Below are positions 1 through 8,624 of a stretch of DNA of 64,000 bases, piece after piece. The stretch's first letter is position 1, and each line of letters starts with the position of its first letter. A model generated the notes under the pieces. That model was not told the origin of the DNA and did not search any database. It saw only the letters and a program-made list of their open reading frames with translations. A program made the translations under genes and the position numbers. The DNA is taken from assembly GCF_900129425.1 (NCBI RefSeq), contig NZ_LT670817.1, forward strand, positions 3,658,001 through 3,722,000, in the 5' to 3' direction. Origin of the DNA: Bradyrhizobium erythrophlei (GTDB lineage: Bacteria > Pseudomonadota > Alphaproteobacteria > Rhizobiales > Xanthobacteraceae).

Positions 1-834
1 CATCGCACCGGCGTTGTCCGTCATGTGGACGGGATCGCCGGTCCCGGGAATCACCGCGGTCACACGCGGGTCGCCGAGCAAAAATTTCAGGAAAAACTGT
101 CCCCAGGAATTCGCGAACACCCGGCCCCAGTCCGGCAATTCCTTGCCGTGCACTGCCCGGAATAATCTGCCGTTGCCGAAAGGCAATGCGGTCAGCACGC
201 CGGCGCGGACTTCGGCGGCCAGTGGCAGGATGCTCTTCTCAGCCCCGCGGTTATCGAGTGAATAGTCGATCTGGACGAAATCAGGCTTCTCCCGTTTGAG
301 CACGGCCTCGACTGCGGGATAGTCGCCCCGAAATGTTGAGGTGATGCCGACATAGCGGCACACGCCTTGTCCCTTCCAATCCCGGAAGCGTTCGAGAGAT
401 TGTTGCCTGCTCCTGACATTGTGGAGCTGCAGCAGATCGACCCTTTCGGTCTTGAGTCGGGCCAACGACCGCTTGAGTTCCCGTGCGTCGGGCGACTCGA
501 GCTTGGTGGCGATGAAAAGCTTGTCGCGCAAGCCGGTAGCCGCGGTGACCTGGCCCAGTACGCTTTCGGCATCGCCATAGGTCGAGGCGGTGTCGATGAG
601 CCGTCCGCCACCGCTGATCAGAGCCTGTATGACTGCAGCGGCCTTGCTCCGTGTCGTTTCGTCATCCTGGTCGAAAACATAAGCCGTACCAAGGCCAACT
701 GCAGGAATGCGCTCGTCGCTGCTGGGAATTGCACGCGTGATAAGCGGTGTGTCGGTTTGAGCAATGGCTTTGGGCGAGACCAGAAATCCGCCGGCGAGTG
801 CGGCGAAGTCCCGGCGGGTTATCCGGATTGGCAT
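1..834 (-). CDS. Aldo/keto reductase with exported-type N-terminus (partial, runs off left edge)
   Basis: The frame is open from an ATG at 834 to the window edge (278 codons), so the C-terminus is missing. It starts with a twin-arginine-like leader (MPIRITRRDF followed by a hydrophobic stretch ending SPKAIAQ). The body has aldo/keto reductase features: VGLGTAY, the active-site region LIDTASTYG (Asp and Tyr of the tetrad), the Lys region FIATKLESPD, and a cofactor-binding end AVIPGTGDP. The family reduces aldehydes or ketones with NADPH in a TIM barrel. The start lies inside the 3' end of the upstream transporter gene (16-base overlap), so it is the third gene of a minus-strand operon. The substrate is unknown. 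The leader suggests export, which is uncommon for this family but occurs in Tat-exported relatives. Confidence 0.85.
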   Translation of the reverse strand, partial: MPIRITRRDFAALAGGFLVSPKAIAQTDTPLITRAIPSSDERIPAVGLGTAYVFDQDDETTRSKAAAVIQALISGGGRLIDTASTYGDAESVLGQVTAATGLRDKLFIATKLESPDARELKRSLARLKTERVDLLQLHNVRSRQQSLERFRDWKGQGVCRYVGITSTFRGDYPAVEAVLKREKPDFVQIDYSLDNRGAEKSILPLAAEVRAGVLTALPFGNGRLFRAVHGKELPDWGRVFANSWGQFFLKFLLGDPRVTAVIPGTGDPVHMTDNAGAM

Positions 835-2117
835 CTGAGCGCTCCTTCGTCGTCACTTTTCGTTGAGAGACGTTCCTGCGTTCGCCCCAGCGCGGTTGAG
901 ATAATGAGCCAGCCCGCGACGACGGGGAGCGCGCAGAGCGCGATAGCGCCAAGCTTCAACCCCAGCGCCTGCAGGCTGTCGTATACCCAGCCATACAACG
1001 CATCCGAGCCGCGATAGATCACCACGTCGATCAGATTTTTGGCTTTATACTTTTCTTCGCGCCCAACCACAGTAAAGAATATCTGGCGTGCCGGATTTGC
1101 GATTGCGAAGTTCATCCAGCGTTGCGTAACCTGGAGTGTCACCACCGCGGACAGGCTCGGTGCGATCGCCACCGCTGCAAAGCCGGCGATATAAACAGCA
1201 GGTAGCGTTGCGGCCGAGATGCCGGTACCGAATCGTTTGAGGAATTTCGCGGTGGCAAAGACCTGTGTCGCCAGGCTGAGCAGGCCCACCGCGAGATCGA
1301 TACCCGCAAACAAGCGTGTTTGTGTTGTCGCGTCATGGATCGTCGTCGAGACGATGTTGGCCTGCGCGAAATAGGCAATCGTCGCGCCGAACGAAAGCAG
1401 GCTGACCCAGGTGGCCACACCCAGGAGATAAGGCGAGCGGATCAATTCGGGCAGTGCCGCGATGGCGCCGCCCCCAACAGGTTGCTGCCGCGGATCCACT
1501 GCTGTCGGCGCCTCCGCCACGCGTTCAATGCGATGAACGCAGAATACGGCCGCTTCGAGCAGGGCGGCGGCCGCGATCAGCAAATTGACCGGACCAAGCG
1601 GCTTTGACAGCCAGATCGTGACGACAGGACCGAGGAGCGCTCCAGCGGTGCCGCCGGCGCCAATGAACCCGAACAGCCGTTTGCCTTGCTCCGCGGTAAA
1701 CAGATCGGCCATGAACGACCAGAACACCGCCACCGCAAACAAGTTGAATACGCTGAGCCAGACAAAAAATACCCGCGCGACGAACACCTTTTCTATGTCT
1801 AACGTCAGCAGCACCCAGAACAGGGCCAGGTTGGCGACAAAGAAATGGTAGACGATCGGGATGAACCTGACCCGCGGCAATCTCGCCACCAGCGCGCCGT
1901 AGAGTGGCTGGGCGACCAGCATGCTGAGAAACGTGGCAGTGAAGAGCCACGGCAGGTTTCTGACGCCGCCGGCGATGCCCATCTGGTCGCGCAGCGGACG
2001 CAACACATAGTAGCCGGCAAGCAGCGCGAAGAAATAGGCGAACGACCACAGCGCCGCCGAACGTTCTCGCGCTGTCGCAGGCACCGCGCGCTGCAGCCAG
2101 CCCTCTAGAGCCATCAT
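819..2117 (-). CDS. Membrane transporter of the NTP/NDP-exchange (Tlc-like) / MFS type
   Basis: The protein has 432 residues and about 12 hydrophobic segments, beginning after a short cytoplasmic N-terminus. The motif YYVLRPLRDQMG near residue 36 is typical of the bacterial proteins annotated as NTP/NDP exchange transporters, a branch related to the major facilitator fold. The start is one of two adjacent ATGs (2117 or 2114). The first overlaps the stop of the upstream oxidoreductase as ATGA, so translation is coupled. The 3' end overlaps the aldo/keto reductase start. Known Tlc proteins exchange ATP and ADP, but free-living bacterial homologues mostly have no proven substrate, so transport of nucleotides here is only a family-based guess. 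Confidence 0.75.
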   Translation of the reverse strand: MMALEGWLQRAVPATARERSAALWSFAYFFALLAGYYVLRPLRDQMGIAGGVRNLPWLFTATFLSMLVAQPLYGALVARLPRVRFIPIVYHFFVANLALFWVLLTLDIEKVFVARVFFVWLSVFNLFAVAVFWSFMADLFTAEQGKRLFGFIGAGGTAGALLGPVVTIWLSKPLGPVNLLIAAAALLEAAVFCVHRIERVAEAPTAVDPRQQPVGGGAIAALPELIRSPYLLGVATWVSLLSFGATIAYFAQANIVSTTIHDATTQTRLFAGIDLAVGLLSLATQVFATAKFLKRFGTGISAATLPAVYIAGFAAVAIAPSLSAVVTLQVTQRWMNFAIANPARQIFFTVVGREEKYKAKNLIDVVIYRGSDALYGWVYDSLQALGLKLGAIALCALPVVAGWLIISTALGRTQERLSTKSDDEGALRCQSG

Positions 2118-2869
2118 GGCGTCAGCGACAGTTTCTGCTTGAGCTCAGCCGCGCCCACATTCTGGCCATATCCTGGCGCGCCGCGCTGGAAGCGCCGCGC
2201 ATCGGCGAGCTTACCGATCTCCACCGGATCGAAGCCGGCGTCGCGCACCAGGCCCGCCGTAACTTGCACGGCTTCCGGATCGTCGCCGGCAATGGGTACC
2301 GCGAGCCTGGGGGCAGGGCGGTTCGCTTCGCGTGCAAAAATCATGTAGCTGAGCGTGTTGAAGGCGCGCACCAGCCGGGTGCCCGGCAGATATTTCTGCG
2401 AAGTAATTCCGATGCCATCGCGCTCGGCCTCGTCTGCGATAGCGCCGTCGCGGCTCGCCACGGCATTGTCGGCGTCGAGCACGATCTTGCCAGCAAGTGA
2501 TGTGCCGTAATTTTTCCCGATCTCCGGCAGTGCGCCGTAAGGCACCGCGATGAAAACAACATCGCCAAAGGCAATCGCCTGATCGACGGTGCCGGCCTGG
2601 GCCAAAGGGCCAAGGCGTGCAACGAGGTCTTTCAATTCCTCCGGATGACGTGAGGAGAAGAAGACCGGATGATCGGCCTTGACCCAGAGCTCGCCGATGG
2701 TGCCGCCGATATGGCCCGCGCCGATAATGCCGATTTTCATCTTGGAGCCGGCCGCCGTCTGAGCTGATGCGGTTGCCGGTCGTAATACCGTTTGCAGGAT
2801 GAACGCCCCCGCAGCGCCCAATAGCGCGCGGCGAGCCGGATCGACAGTGACATGCTTGAACATCAGCAC
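2114..2869 (-). CDS. NADPH-dependent F420 reductase-like oxidoreductase with signal peptide
   Basis: The protein has 251 residues. It opens with a leader containing ARRALLGAAGAF and a signal-peptidase-like end TASAQ, then the Rossmann motif KIGIIGAGHIGG at about residues 44-55 and the NADP-site region FFSSRHPEEL. This matches the COG2085 family (F420-dependent NADP oxidoreductase-like; many members have no F420). It is the first gene of an operon with a nucleotide-exchange-type transporter and an aldo/keto reductase. A dinucleotide-binding enzyme with an export leader is unusual. An internal start at the methionine of MKIGIIGAG (residue 44) would remove the leader, but the leader is well formed and the frame is open throughout. 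Confidence 0.8.
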   Translation of the reverse strand: MLMFKHVTVDPARRALLGAAGAFILQTVLRPATASAQTAAGSKMKIGIIGAGHIGGTIGELWVKADHPVFFSSRHPEELKDLVARLGPLAQAGTVDQAIAFGDVVFIAVPYGALPEIGKNYGTSLAGKIVLDADNAVASRDGAIADEAERDGIGITSQKYLPGTRLVRAFNTLSYMIFAREANRPAPRLAVPIAGDDPEAVQVTAGLVRDAGFDPVEIGKLADARRFQRGAPGYGQNVGAAELKQKLSLTP

Positions 2870-3068
2870 ACCAATTGCGAATTGCGGGATAAAACCTTGT
2901 CGCGCCTTTCCAGCTTAGAGGCGTTTATCTCATCGCGAGCAGTACTGTAACGCAAAACGTGTCATAAATGGCCGCCCGGAATTGGCGCTCGCACAGAGTT
3001 GATCCTGTTGTCCCTGGTTTTAGGCGCTTGCCGCATAAGCTGCGACTGTCCTCTGTCGGCCAGCGGAC

Positions 3069-3389
3069 CTATTTGGGTGCTGCCGACGGAGCGGGATTCG
3101 TTTTCGTTTCCGAGGGAATAACCGGGACGTCATCCGCCACGCTGCACTGTTCGACATAAGACTCTTCAGTCATATCGTATTTCATCATTTCGTCTTGCTG
3201 GGCTCTCCATTCATCGTCGCAATCCTTCGCGGTTTTCTTCGAGCCCAGTCCGTTTGTTTCGAGTGGTGCGGAGATGGCAGCAGGAGGGGTGGCGGTCGCA
3301 TCTGGCTTGGCCGTCTCCGCAAATGCACTAAAATGCTGGATTGTGATCGCAGCAAGCGCGCCACAGAGCAAATAAAGGTGCTTTTTCAT
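3069..3389 (-). CDS. Small secreted protein of unknown function
   Basis: The protein has 106 residues with a Sec-type signal peptide (MKKHLYLLCGALAAITIQ, cleavage near FAETA), a proline/alanine/threonine-rich linker, then a compact segment with two cysteines (TAKDCDDEWRAQQDEM and ESYVEQC) and a Pro/Ala-rich tail ending PSAAPK. The reverse-strand sequence CAAGGAGCTGACAG just upstream of the ATG is a good ribosome-binding site. The Cys pair and Trp in a short acidic segment recall small rhizobial periplasmic proteins, but I cannot assign a function. It stands alone between the operon on its left and the Fe-S protein gene. Confidence 0.75.
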   Translation of the reverse strand: MKKHLYLLCGALAAITIQHFSAFAETAKPDATATPPAAISAPLETNGLGSKKTAKDCDDEWRAQQDEMMKYDMTEESYVEQCSVADDVPVIPSETKTNPAPSAAPK

Positions 3390-3687
3390 CTGTCAGCTCC
3401 TTGGCATGGCCTGTACCGAGAAGAGCCTTTTTTGAATACGCGGCCGTGCCTGCAACCATTCCATCCGTGACCCCGCGCAAGACCAATGCGGAATCCTTCG
3501 GGTCGGTTCCAGCTTCGTGAGCCTGGGTCAGGAATTTCAAGCTGCGTGTGGCCGATCGGCTAATCCTTGCGCAGCAACGAGCTTGCCCATTTACGGCTCG
3601 TTGCGCGTGGGCTAGGCTTCGAATGTCAAGATCAAACCTGCGCGCTGTTAGTTCGCCGCATCGGCTAAGAGGCTGGATCCGCAGCTG

Positions 3688-5052
3688 ATGACCGACATCA
3701 CTTTCGAGACCGCTCTGGACGCTCGCGTTGAGGAGATGCTTGACGCCTGTACAAGGTGCGGCAAATGCGTCGAGGTTTGCCCGAGCGTAAGCCCTGCCGG
3801 CGTCTCGCATTCGAGCTCCGCCGAGATCATTAGCGGCATCCTGGACATCGTGCGCAGCGGGGAGGGTCCCGAGACCTCGCGTAAATGGGCGGCGTCCTGC
3901 ATGCTGAGTGGGGATTGCATCCGGGCGTGCGATTACGGCGTCAACCCGCGCTTCCTGCTGGCCATGGCGCGCGTCGCGATCGCGAAAAACGAGAACGAAC
4001 TGCCGGAGCGTCGGCGCCGAGGCGTTACGCGGTTTCGCGAGACCAGCCGGGATGTGACCACGCTCTCGCGTTTGCAACTGACGGACGCGATGCTGGAGCG
4101 CCTCGGCCAGAAATCGGCGTCAGTCTCAAGACCCATCGAGGCCCCGGATTTCGTCTTCTACACCGGCTGCAACGTGCTCAAGACGCCGCACATCGCGCTA
4201 CTCGCCCTCGACATCATGGATGCGCTTGGCATTACCTACCAGGTGATGGGCGGGCCGACCCATTGCTGCGGCGTCTCTCAGCTTCGTGCAGGCGACGTCG
4301 AGATGTCCGGGCGCATGGGCTCGAACACGATTGAGAAGATGTCGCACTCGAAGTCTGGCCAGGTGATCTCCTGGTGCCCGAGCTGCTACGTCCAGTTCAA
4401 CGAGACGACGCTTCCGACAATTGAACGCCAGATCGGCTCGCGGCCGTTCGAGATGACCCCGTTTTTGCGGTTTCTCCACGGCCGGCTCGCTCAGTTGGCG
4501 CCACTGTTGCACCGGCAGGTCAAGATGCGGGTCGCCTTGCACCGGCACCCCGGCGTGTCCGGCATTATTGAAGCGGCGGTAGAAATCTTGCAGACGATCC
4601 CTGGTATCGAGCTGGTCGACCTCAAACAGCCCGCGGTCGGTCTGCAGAGTGTCAACGTCGGTGTTCTTCCCGCGTTCAAACGCAAGCTGCAGCTCGATGA
4701 ACTTCAGGCGGCCTGCGATGCGTCCGTCGACGCGCTCGTTGCAGTCTATCATTCCGATCACCGCGAGCTATGCGCGCACGAGCGCGATTGGCCGTTCCGC
4801 ATCGTCAACATCCTCGAAGTCGTCGGCGAGAGCATGGGGTTGCACCGGCACGATCGCTTCAAGCAACTCAAGCTCATGCAGGATGCGGATCAGATTGTCG
4901 CTGAATGCAGCGACCTGATCGCACAGCACGGGCTCGGCGTCGCGGCGGCCCGCAATGTCGTCGTCGAGGCGATGCTTGGCGACCAACCCCTTCCGTTGCT
5001 CAAGACGGCGGATCTCGACGTTGCCGGTGTGGGGCAGGCCGCTGGCGAATGA
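3688..5052 (+). CDS. Heterodisulfide reductase-like Fe-S protein (HdrCB / CCG-domain type)
   Basis: The protein has 454 residues. The N-terminus has a ferredoxin-like dicluster: C21, C24, C27 and C31 form a complete [4Fe-4S] motif, followed by a second, incomplete set (C71, C77, C81; Ser stands at 74 where a Cys is expected). A CCG domain follows, with GCNVLKTPHIAL, THCCG and SWCPSCY. The second CCG-like half is degenerate (LHRHPGVSG with no CCG). Members of this family pass electrons in HdrBC, GlpC or lactate-oxidase-type complexes. No flavoprotein or dehydrogenase partner is adjacent, so the electron donor is unknown. Confidence 0.8.
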   Translation: MTDITFETALDARVEEMLDACTRCGKCVEVCPSVSPAGVSHSSSAEIISGILDIVRSGEGPETSRKWAASCMLSGDCIRACDYGVNPRFLLAMARVAIAKNENELPERRRRGVTRFRETSRDVTTLSRLQLTDAMLERLGQKSASVSRPIEAPDFVFYTGCNVLKTPHIALLALDIMDALGITYQVMGGPTHCCGVSQLRAGDVEMSGRMGSNTIEKMSHSKSGQVISWCPSCYVQFNETTLPTIERQIGSRPFEMTPFLRFLHGRLAQLAPLLHRQVKMRVALHRHPGVSGIIEAAVEILQTIPGIELVDLKQPAVGLQSVNVGVLPAFKRKLQLDELQAACDASVDALVAVYHSDHRELCAHERDWPFRIVNILEVVGESMGLHRHDRFKQLKLMQDADQIVAECSDLIAQHGLGVAAARNVVVEAMLGDQPLPLLKTADLDVAGVGQAAGE

Positions 5053-5199
5053 GATGGCTACTTCCTAACGCGGCAAAATCCGGCTTCCCTGGCCAACGCA
5101 AACGCCACCAACACGATCATCGAAGCTGAAGCCGACGGCTACCGGCACCGTGGCGTTAGCAAGGCGTCGGGTACGCCCTCGCGTCCATGAACAACCCGT

Positions 5200-6198
5200 C
5201 TACTGCGAGCCTTCGAGCCCGAGCTGCTTCACCATCGCCCCCCATTTCAGCTGCTCGGACTTAATATAGCTGCGCATATCTTCGATCGAGGGCGAATCAA
5301 TCGGGATCAGGCCAAGCGCGGCGATTTTCGCCCGCATCTCGGGCGCCTCCATGATGCGTTTCATCTCCGCATGAAGCCGGTCGATGATCGGCTGGGGCGT
5401 CTTTGAAGGCACCAGCAGCATGTGCCAAGACACACCTTCGTAGTCCGCAGCGCCCGATGCCTCGGCGAACGGCGGCACATCCGGAAGCAGCGGTAATCGT
5501 TGCGCCGAAGAAACCGCGAGCGCGCGCAGCTTTCCTTCCTTGATCAGGGGTATTGAGAGGCCGGCCTCGAGAAAGCTCGCCGCAACGCGGCCACCCATCA
5601 GATCCGTGACCGACTCGGGCGTGCTGCGATACGGCACATGCGTTGCGTCGAAGCCGAGCCGCTTCTTGGCAAATTCCATCGACATGTGTTGCACCGAACC
5701 CGTACCGATCGAGGCATAGCTGAGCGGCGGGTTTGCCTTTCTGGCGAGTTCGGCGAACTCCGAAAGCGTCTTGGCGGGCAGCGAGGGATTGATCACCAGA
5801 ACGAACGGCGACTTCACATAGAGCGAGATCGGTGTGAAGTCCTGCGGGTCGTAATTAAGGTGTTTGAACAATGTCGGATTGATCGACAACGCGATGCTGG
5901 TCAGCGCGACAAGCGTGTAGCCGTCGGGGGGCGCCTTCGCGACCAGATTGGCAGCCAGCGTTGTCGCTGCCCCGGGCTTGTTTTCCACGATGACCGGCTT
6001 GCCGAACGCTTCCGACAGTTTCTCCGCATAGAGACGCGCTATCGCATCCATGCCGCTCCCGGCCGCGAGCGAAACCACGATCGTGATCGCCCTTGAAGGG
6101 TAATCTTCACCTCTGGCCGGTGCGCTCGCCAGCAACCCCAGCAACGCGACGCAAAGCAAAGTCCAATGCGTTTTCGTCGAATGCGTCTTTAAAGTCAT
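5200..6198 (-). CDS. Tripartite tricarboxylate transporter (Bug/TctC) substrate-binding protein
   Basis: The protein has 332 residues when started at the ATG at 6198, which directly precedes a Sec signal peptide (LLCVALLGLLASAPARG, then EDYPSRAITIVV). An upstream in-frame start would add 17 residues that look unlike a leader. The family signatures are YPSRAITIVV, the GMDAIAR and PGAATTLAAN loops that bind a carboxylate ligand, and the closing PLIKEGKLRALAV and RLPLLPDVPPFAE. Bug proteins are periplasmic receptors for carboxylates or amides. No tctA/tctB membrane genes are nearby. This is common, since these receptors greatly outnumber membrane units in Bradyrhizobium and Bordetella. Confidence 0.92.
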   Translation of the reverse strand: MTLKTHSTKTHWTLLCVALLGLLASAPARGEDYPSRAITIVVSLAAGSGMDAIARLYAEKLSEAFGKPVIVENKPGAATTLAANLVAKAPPDGYTLVALTSIALSINPTLFKHLNYDPQDFTPISLYVKSPFVLVINPSLPAKTLSEFAELARKANPPLSYASIGTGSVQHMSMEFAKKRLGFDATHVPYRSTPESVTDLMGGRVAASFLEAGLSIPLIKEGKLRALAVSSAQRLPLLPDVPPFAEASGAADYEGVSWHMLLVPSKTPQPIIDRLHAEMKRIMEAPEMRAKIAALGLIPIDSPSIEDMRSYIKSEQLKWGAMVKQLGLEGSQ

Positions 6199-6860
6199 GA
6201 CCCGCAGACTATGAGGCCGCGAGGTAAGCAAAATCCATCGTACAGGCAACCGGCAGTGCCGATCTGGTCTTCTCGAAGGTAGTTGATGAAAATCATACCC
6301 GCCATGGCCCCAGTGGGTCCCAGAACAATCCTCAAACCCTACCGCAGGGTCCGTGGGATAACTATGAGCTGGTTCACATGGGGAGCCAAATCGGGACTAC
6401 GTCGCTATCGGACCAGGCGGGTCTATCGCGCGCCGAAAAGGTCATGAACGACGAGCGGCGTACGAGTCCTTCTTTGGCACCTTTGAGACATGCCGACCGC
6501 CCCGACCGGCGCTGATCGAGGGCGTAGCTCTCCGTGCGCGGGCGGCATCAGCCTGATTTCGAGTGGCAGGCGGAGCGTGAATCCTATACCGTAAAACCCG
6601 CCGAAGAGTACGCCGAGGTTTGTGACCAGCCGTCGCTGGCGGCTCGCGGGGTTCGCTGCGGGACCCGTGACGCCATAGGCACCGGCCGTGATGGCGATCG
6701 GGGTTGATGCCGGCGATAAAGCGGCAGCCGAAGCGAGGGATCCTCCGATGGAGCTGTCGGCCTACGCCCTTCATGAGGACGCTGCGATGGTCCTTTGCAG
6801 GGGCCGCCACGGAACGCGTCAAAGCACCCGGTGCCTTGACGAGAGGGACCTCAATTACAT
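6199..6860. other. Long non-coding or decayed stretch between the Bug gene and the kinase operon
   Basis: About 660 bases without a convincing gene. On the minus strand, roughly 6450-6760, one frame stays open for about 90 codons and contains the hydrophobic segment NLGVLFGGFYGIGFTLRLPL. It has no start codon after an in-frame stop, so it could be a gene fragment. A different minus-strand frame (6442-6822) has an ATG but is Arg/His-rich and looks non-coding. I assign nothing firmly. Confidence 0.4.
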
Positions 6861-6888
6861 TACATTCTCACATCTACATTCTCACATC
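6861..6888. repeat. Perfect 14-bp tandem duplication upstream of the kinase operon
   Basis: TACATTCTCACATC occurs twice, back to back (6861-6874 and 6875-6888), about 90 bases before the kinase start. It could be a doubled regulator site or a chance slippage product. Confidence 0.8.
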
Positions 6889-6978
6889 GGTTGGCCGCCG
6901 CGTTGCGCCCGCTTCCGGCAGCCATCGGAGGAAAAGGGTCATCATGACCGAGCTTGCATAAGGACCACCCATGTCTGA

Positions 6979-8172
6979 GTGAGGCGTAGCCTGGCTTACT
7001 GGAACCGAGAATTTCAGAGAATCGAGTCACCGATCCTGCGCTACGGCTTTGCAGTCGTTGCCGTCGCGATCGCGCTTGGGGTCGCGTTCGCATTGCAGCA
7101 TTATCAGTTCCGAGAAGTGGAACTGCCGGTTCTTGCCGTGGCCATCGCCTTTACCACCTGGTATGCGGGAGCCGGGCCTTCCGTGGTGGCCGTTCTATTG
7201 TCTTCGGCCTGCTTCGACTACTTCTTTACGGAGCCGCTTTACTCCTTCAACATTTCCACCAGAGATCTACCTTACTTTCTCATTTTCGTCGTATGGGCGG
7301 GAATTGTCGCCTCATTCAGCGCTGTTCGACGCCGGGTAGAGGACAGTCTTCGTCAAACCGGGGACCGCCTTCAGGTTGAAGTGGAGGAGCGGGCTCGCCG
7401 AGAGGACGAAATAAAAAGCCTCAACCGCGAGCTTGCGAAGCGGGCTGCGGAACTCGAGGCGAGCAACAAGGAATTGGAATCGTTTGCCTACTCGGTGTCC
7501 CACGACCTGCGCGCGCCCCTTCGTCATCTGGCCGGGTACTCGGAGCTGCTGCAAAAACAGGCAGCTTCTTCGCTCGATCACAAGGGTCGCCGGTACGTAC
7601 AAACAATTCTCGCGTCAGCAAAAAGAATGGGTAACCTGATCGACGATCTGCTGGCGTTTTCCAGGCTTGGGCGGACCGAGACCAGAAGGACGGCAGTGGA
7701 CCTGCAGCAGGTTGTCAAGGAGGTCGTCGCGGAGATCGGTCGCGACACCAAGGATCGGGATATCGCGTGGAAGATTGGCGCGCTGCCGGTCTGTTACGGA
7801 GACCGTTCCATGCTGAAGCTGGTCGTGGTCAATCTTGTTTCCAATGCGGTCAAATTCACACGCATCCGAACACGGAGCGAAATCGAGATTGGCTGCTTGG
7901 ACGGAAACAACGATGAAGTCGAGGTGTTCGTGAGAGACAACGGCGCAGGCTTCGACATGCAGTACGCAAATAAGCTGTTCGGCGTCTTTCAACGTCTGCA
8001 TCTTGCCGAACAGTTTGAAGGCACCGGAATAGGACTGGCTACCGTTCAGCGCATCATCCACCGCCATGGCGGGAAGGTCCGGGCCGAGGGAGCGGTAGAT
8101 GAAGGCGCCGCTTTCTATTTCTCACTCCCGAATGCACACGATGCGACGGAAAGGACTGGGAGCACGCCATGA
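6979..8172 (+). CDS. Membrane histidine kinase with KdpD-like (DUF4118) sensor domain
   Basis: The protein has 397 residues starting at GTG (an ATG eight bases upstream is stopped after three codons). Residues about 15-110 form three to four membrane segments of the DUF4118/KdpD type (FTTWYAGAGPSVVAVLLS, FDYFFTEPLYSF). A coiled coil leads to the HisKA domain with the phospho-acceptor in SYSVSHDLRAPLR-type form (AYSVSHDLRAPLR), then HATPase motifs: N-box NLVSNAVKF, G1 DNGAGFD, G2 GTGIGL. It overlaps the next gene by ATGA. With that CheY-like regulator it forms a two-component pair resembling phytochrome/Rcp1-type pairs. The signal is unknown. Confidence 0.9.
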   Translation: MRRSLAYWNREFQRIESPILRYGFAVVAVAIALGVAFALQHYQFREVELPVLAVAIAFTTWYAGAGPSVVAVLLSSACFDYFFTEPLYSFNISTRDLPYFLIFVVWAGIVASFSAVRRRVEDSLRQTGDRLQVEVEERARREDEIKSLNRELAKRAAELEASNKELESFAYSVSHDLRAPLRHLAGYSELLQKQAASSLDHKGRRYVQTILASAKRMGNLIDDLLAFSRLGRTETRRTAVDLQQVVKEVVAEIGRDTKDRDIAWKIGALPVCYGDRSMLKLVVVNLVSNAVKFTRIRTRSEIEIGCLDGNNDEVEVFVRDNGAGFDMQYANKLFGVFQRLHLAEQFEGTGIGLATVQRIIHRHGGKVRAEGAVDEGAAFYFSLPNAHDATERTGSTP

Positions 8173-8624
8173 ACGAACTGGGACGCATTTTGATCGTCGA
8201 GGACGACCCGAACGACGTGGAGCTTACGCTGACCGCGCTGGGGGAATTTAACCTCGCCAATGAGGTCGTGGTTACCCGCGACGGACAGCAAGCTCTGGAT
8301 TACCTCTATTGTCAGGGGGAATTTCACGCTCGCCCGAACGAAAATCCCGCCGTCATGCTGCTCGATCTGAAACTACCGAAGATCGATGGATTGGAGGTCT
8401 TGCAGCAAGTGAAGGCAGACGAGCGCCTGAAGATGATACCGGTGGTGGTGCTGACATCGTCGCACGAAGAGAAAGACAAGATAAGAAGCTACAACTTCGG
8501 AGTGAACGCCTACGTCGTAAAGCCTGTCGATTTTCATGAGTTTGTCAATGCGGTCAAAGAACTCGGCGTCTTCTGGGCGGTCATCAACGAGCCGCCGCCG
8601 GGCAGCGTGAGAAAGCGAACGTGA
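8169..8624 (+). CDS. Single-domain response regulator (CheY/Rcp1-like)
   Basis: The 151-residue protein is a receiver domain only: acidic pair in ILIVEDDPNDVEL, phospho-accepting Asp in MLLDLKLPK, the conserved Thr/Ser in VVVLTSSHEEKD, and Lys in YVVKPVDF. The extended loop (QALDYLYCQGEF) is typical of the Rcp1 subfamily that works with bacteriophytochrome-like kinases. There is no output domain, so it acts by protein contact or as a phosphotransfer step. It starts inside the stop of the kinase gene (ATGA) and its stop overlaps the GTG of the following kinase, so all three are coupled in translation. Confidence 0.93.
   Translation: MNELGRILIVEDDPNDVELTLTALGEFNLANEVVVTRDGQQALDYLYCQGEFHARPNENPAVMLLDLKLPKIDGLEVLQQVKADERLKMIPVVVLTSSHEEKDKIRSYNFGVNAYVVKPVDFHEFVNAVKELGVFWAVINEPPPGSVRKRT

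Noticed and set aside
1845..2108. Plus-strand ORF within the transporter gene
   Set aside because: It lies opposite a well-supported membrane protein frame and is rich in Arg and Gln.
6442..6822. 126-codon minus-strand ORF
   Set aside because: Arg/His-rich, without motif or ribosome-binding site; a neighbouring frame has better hydrophobic content but no start.
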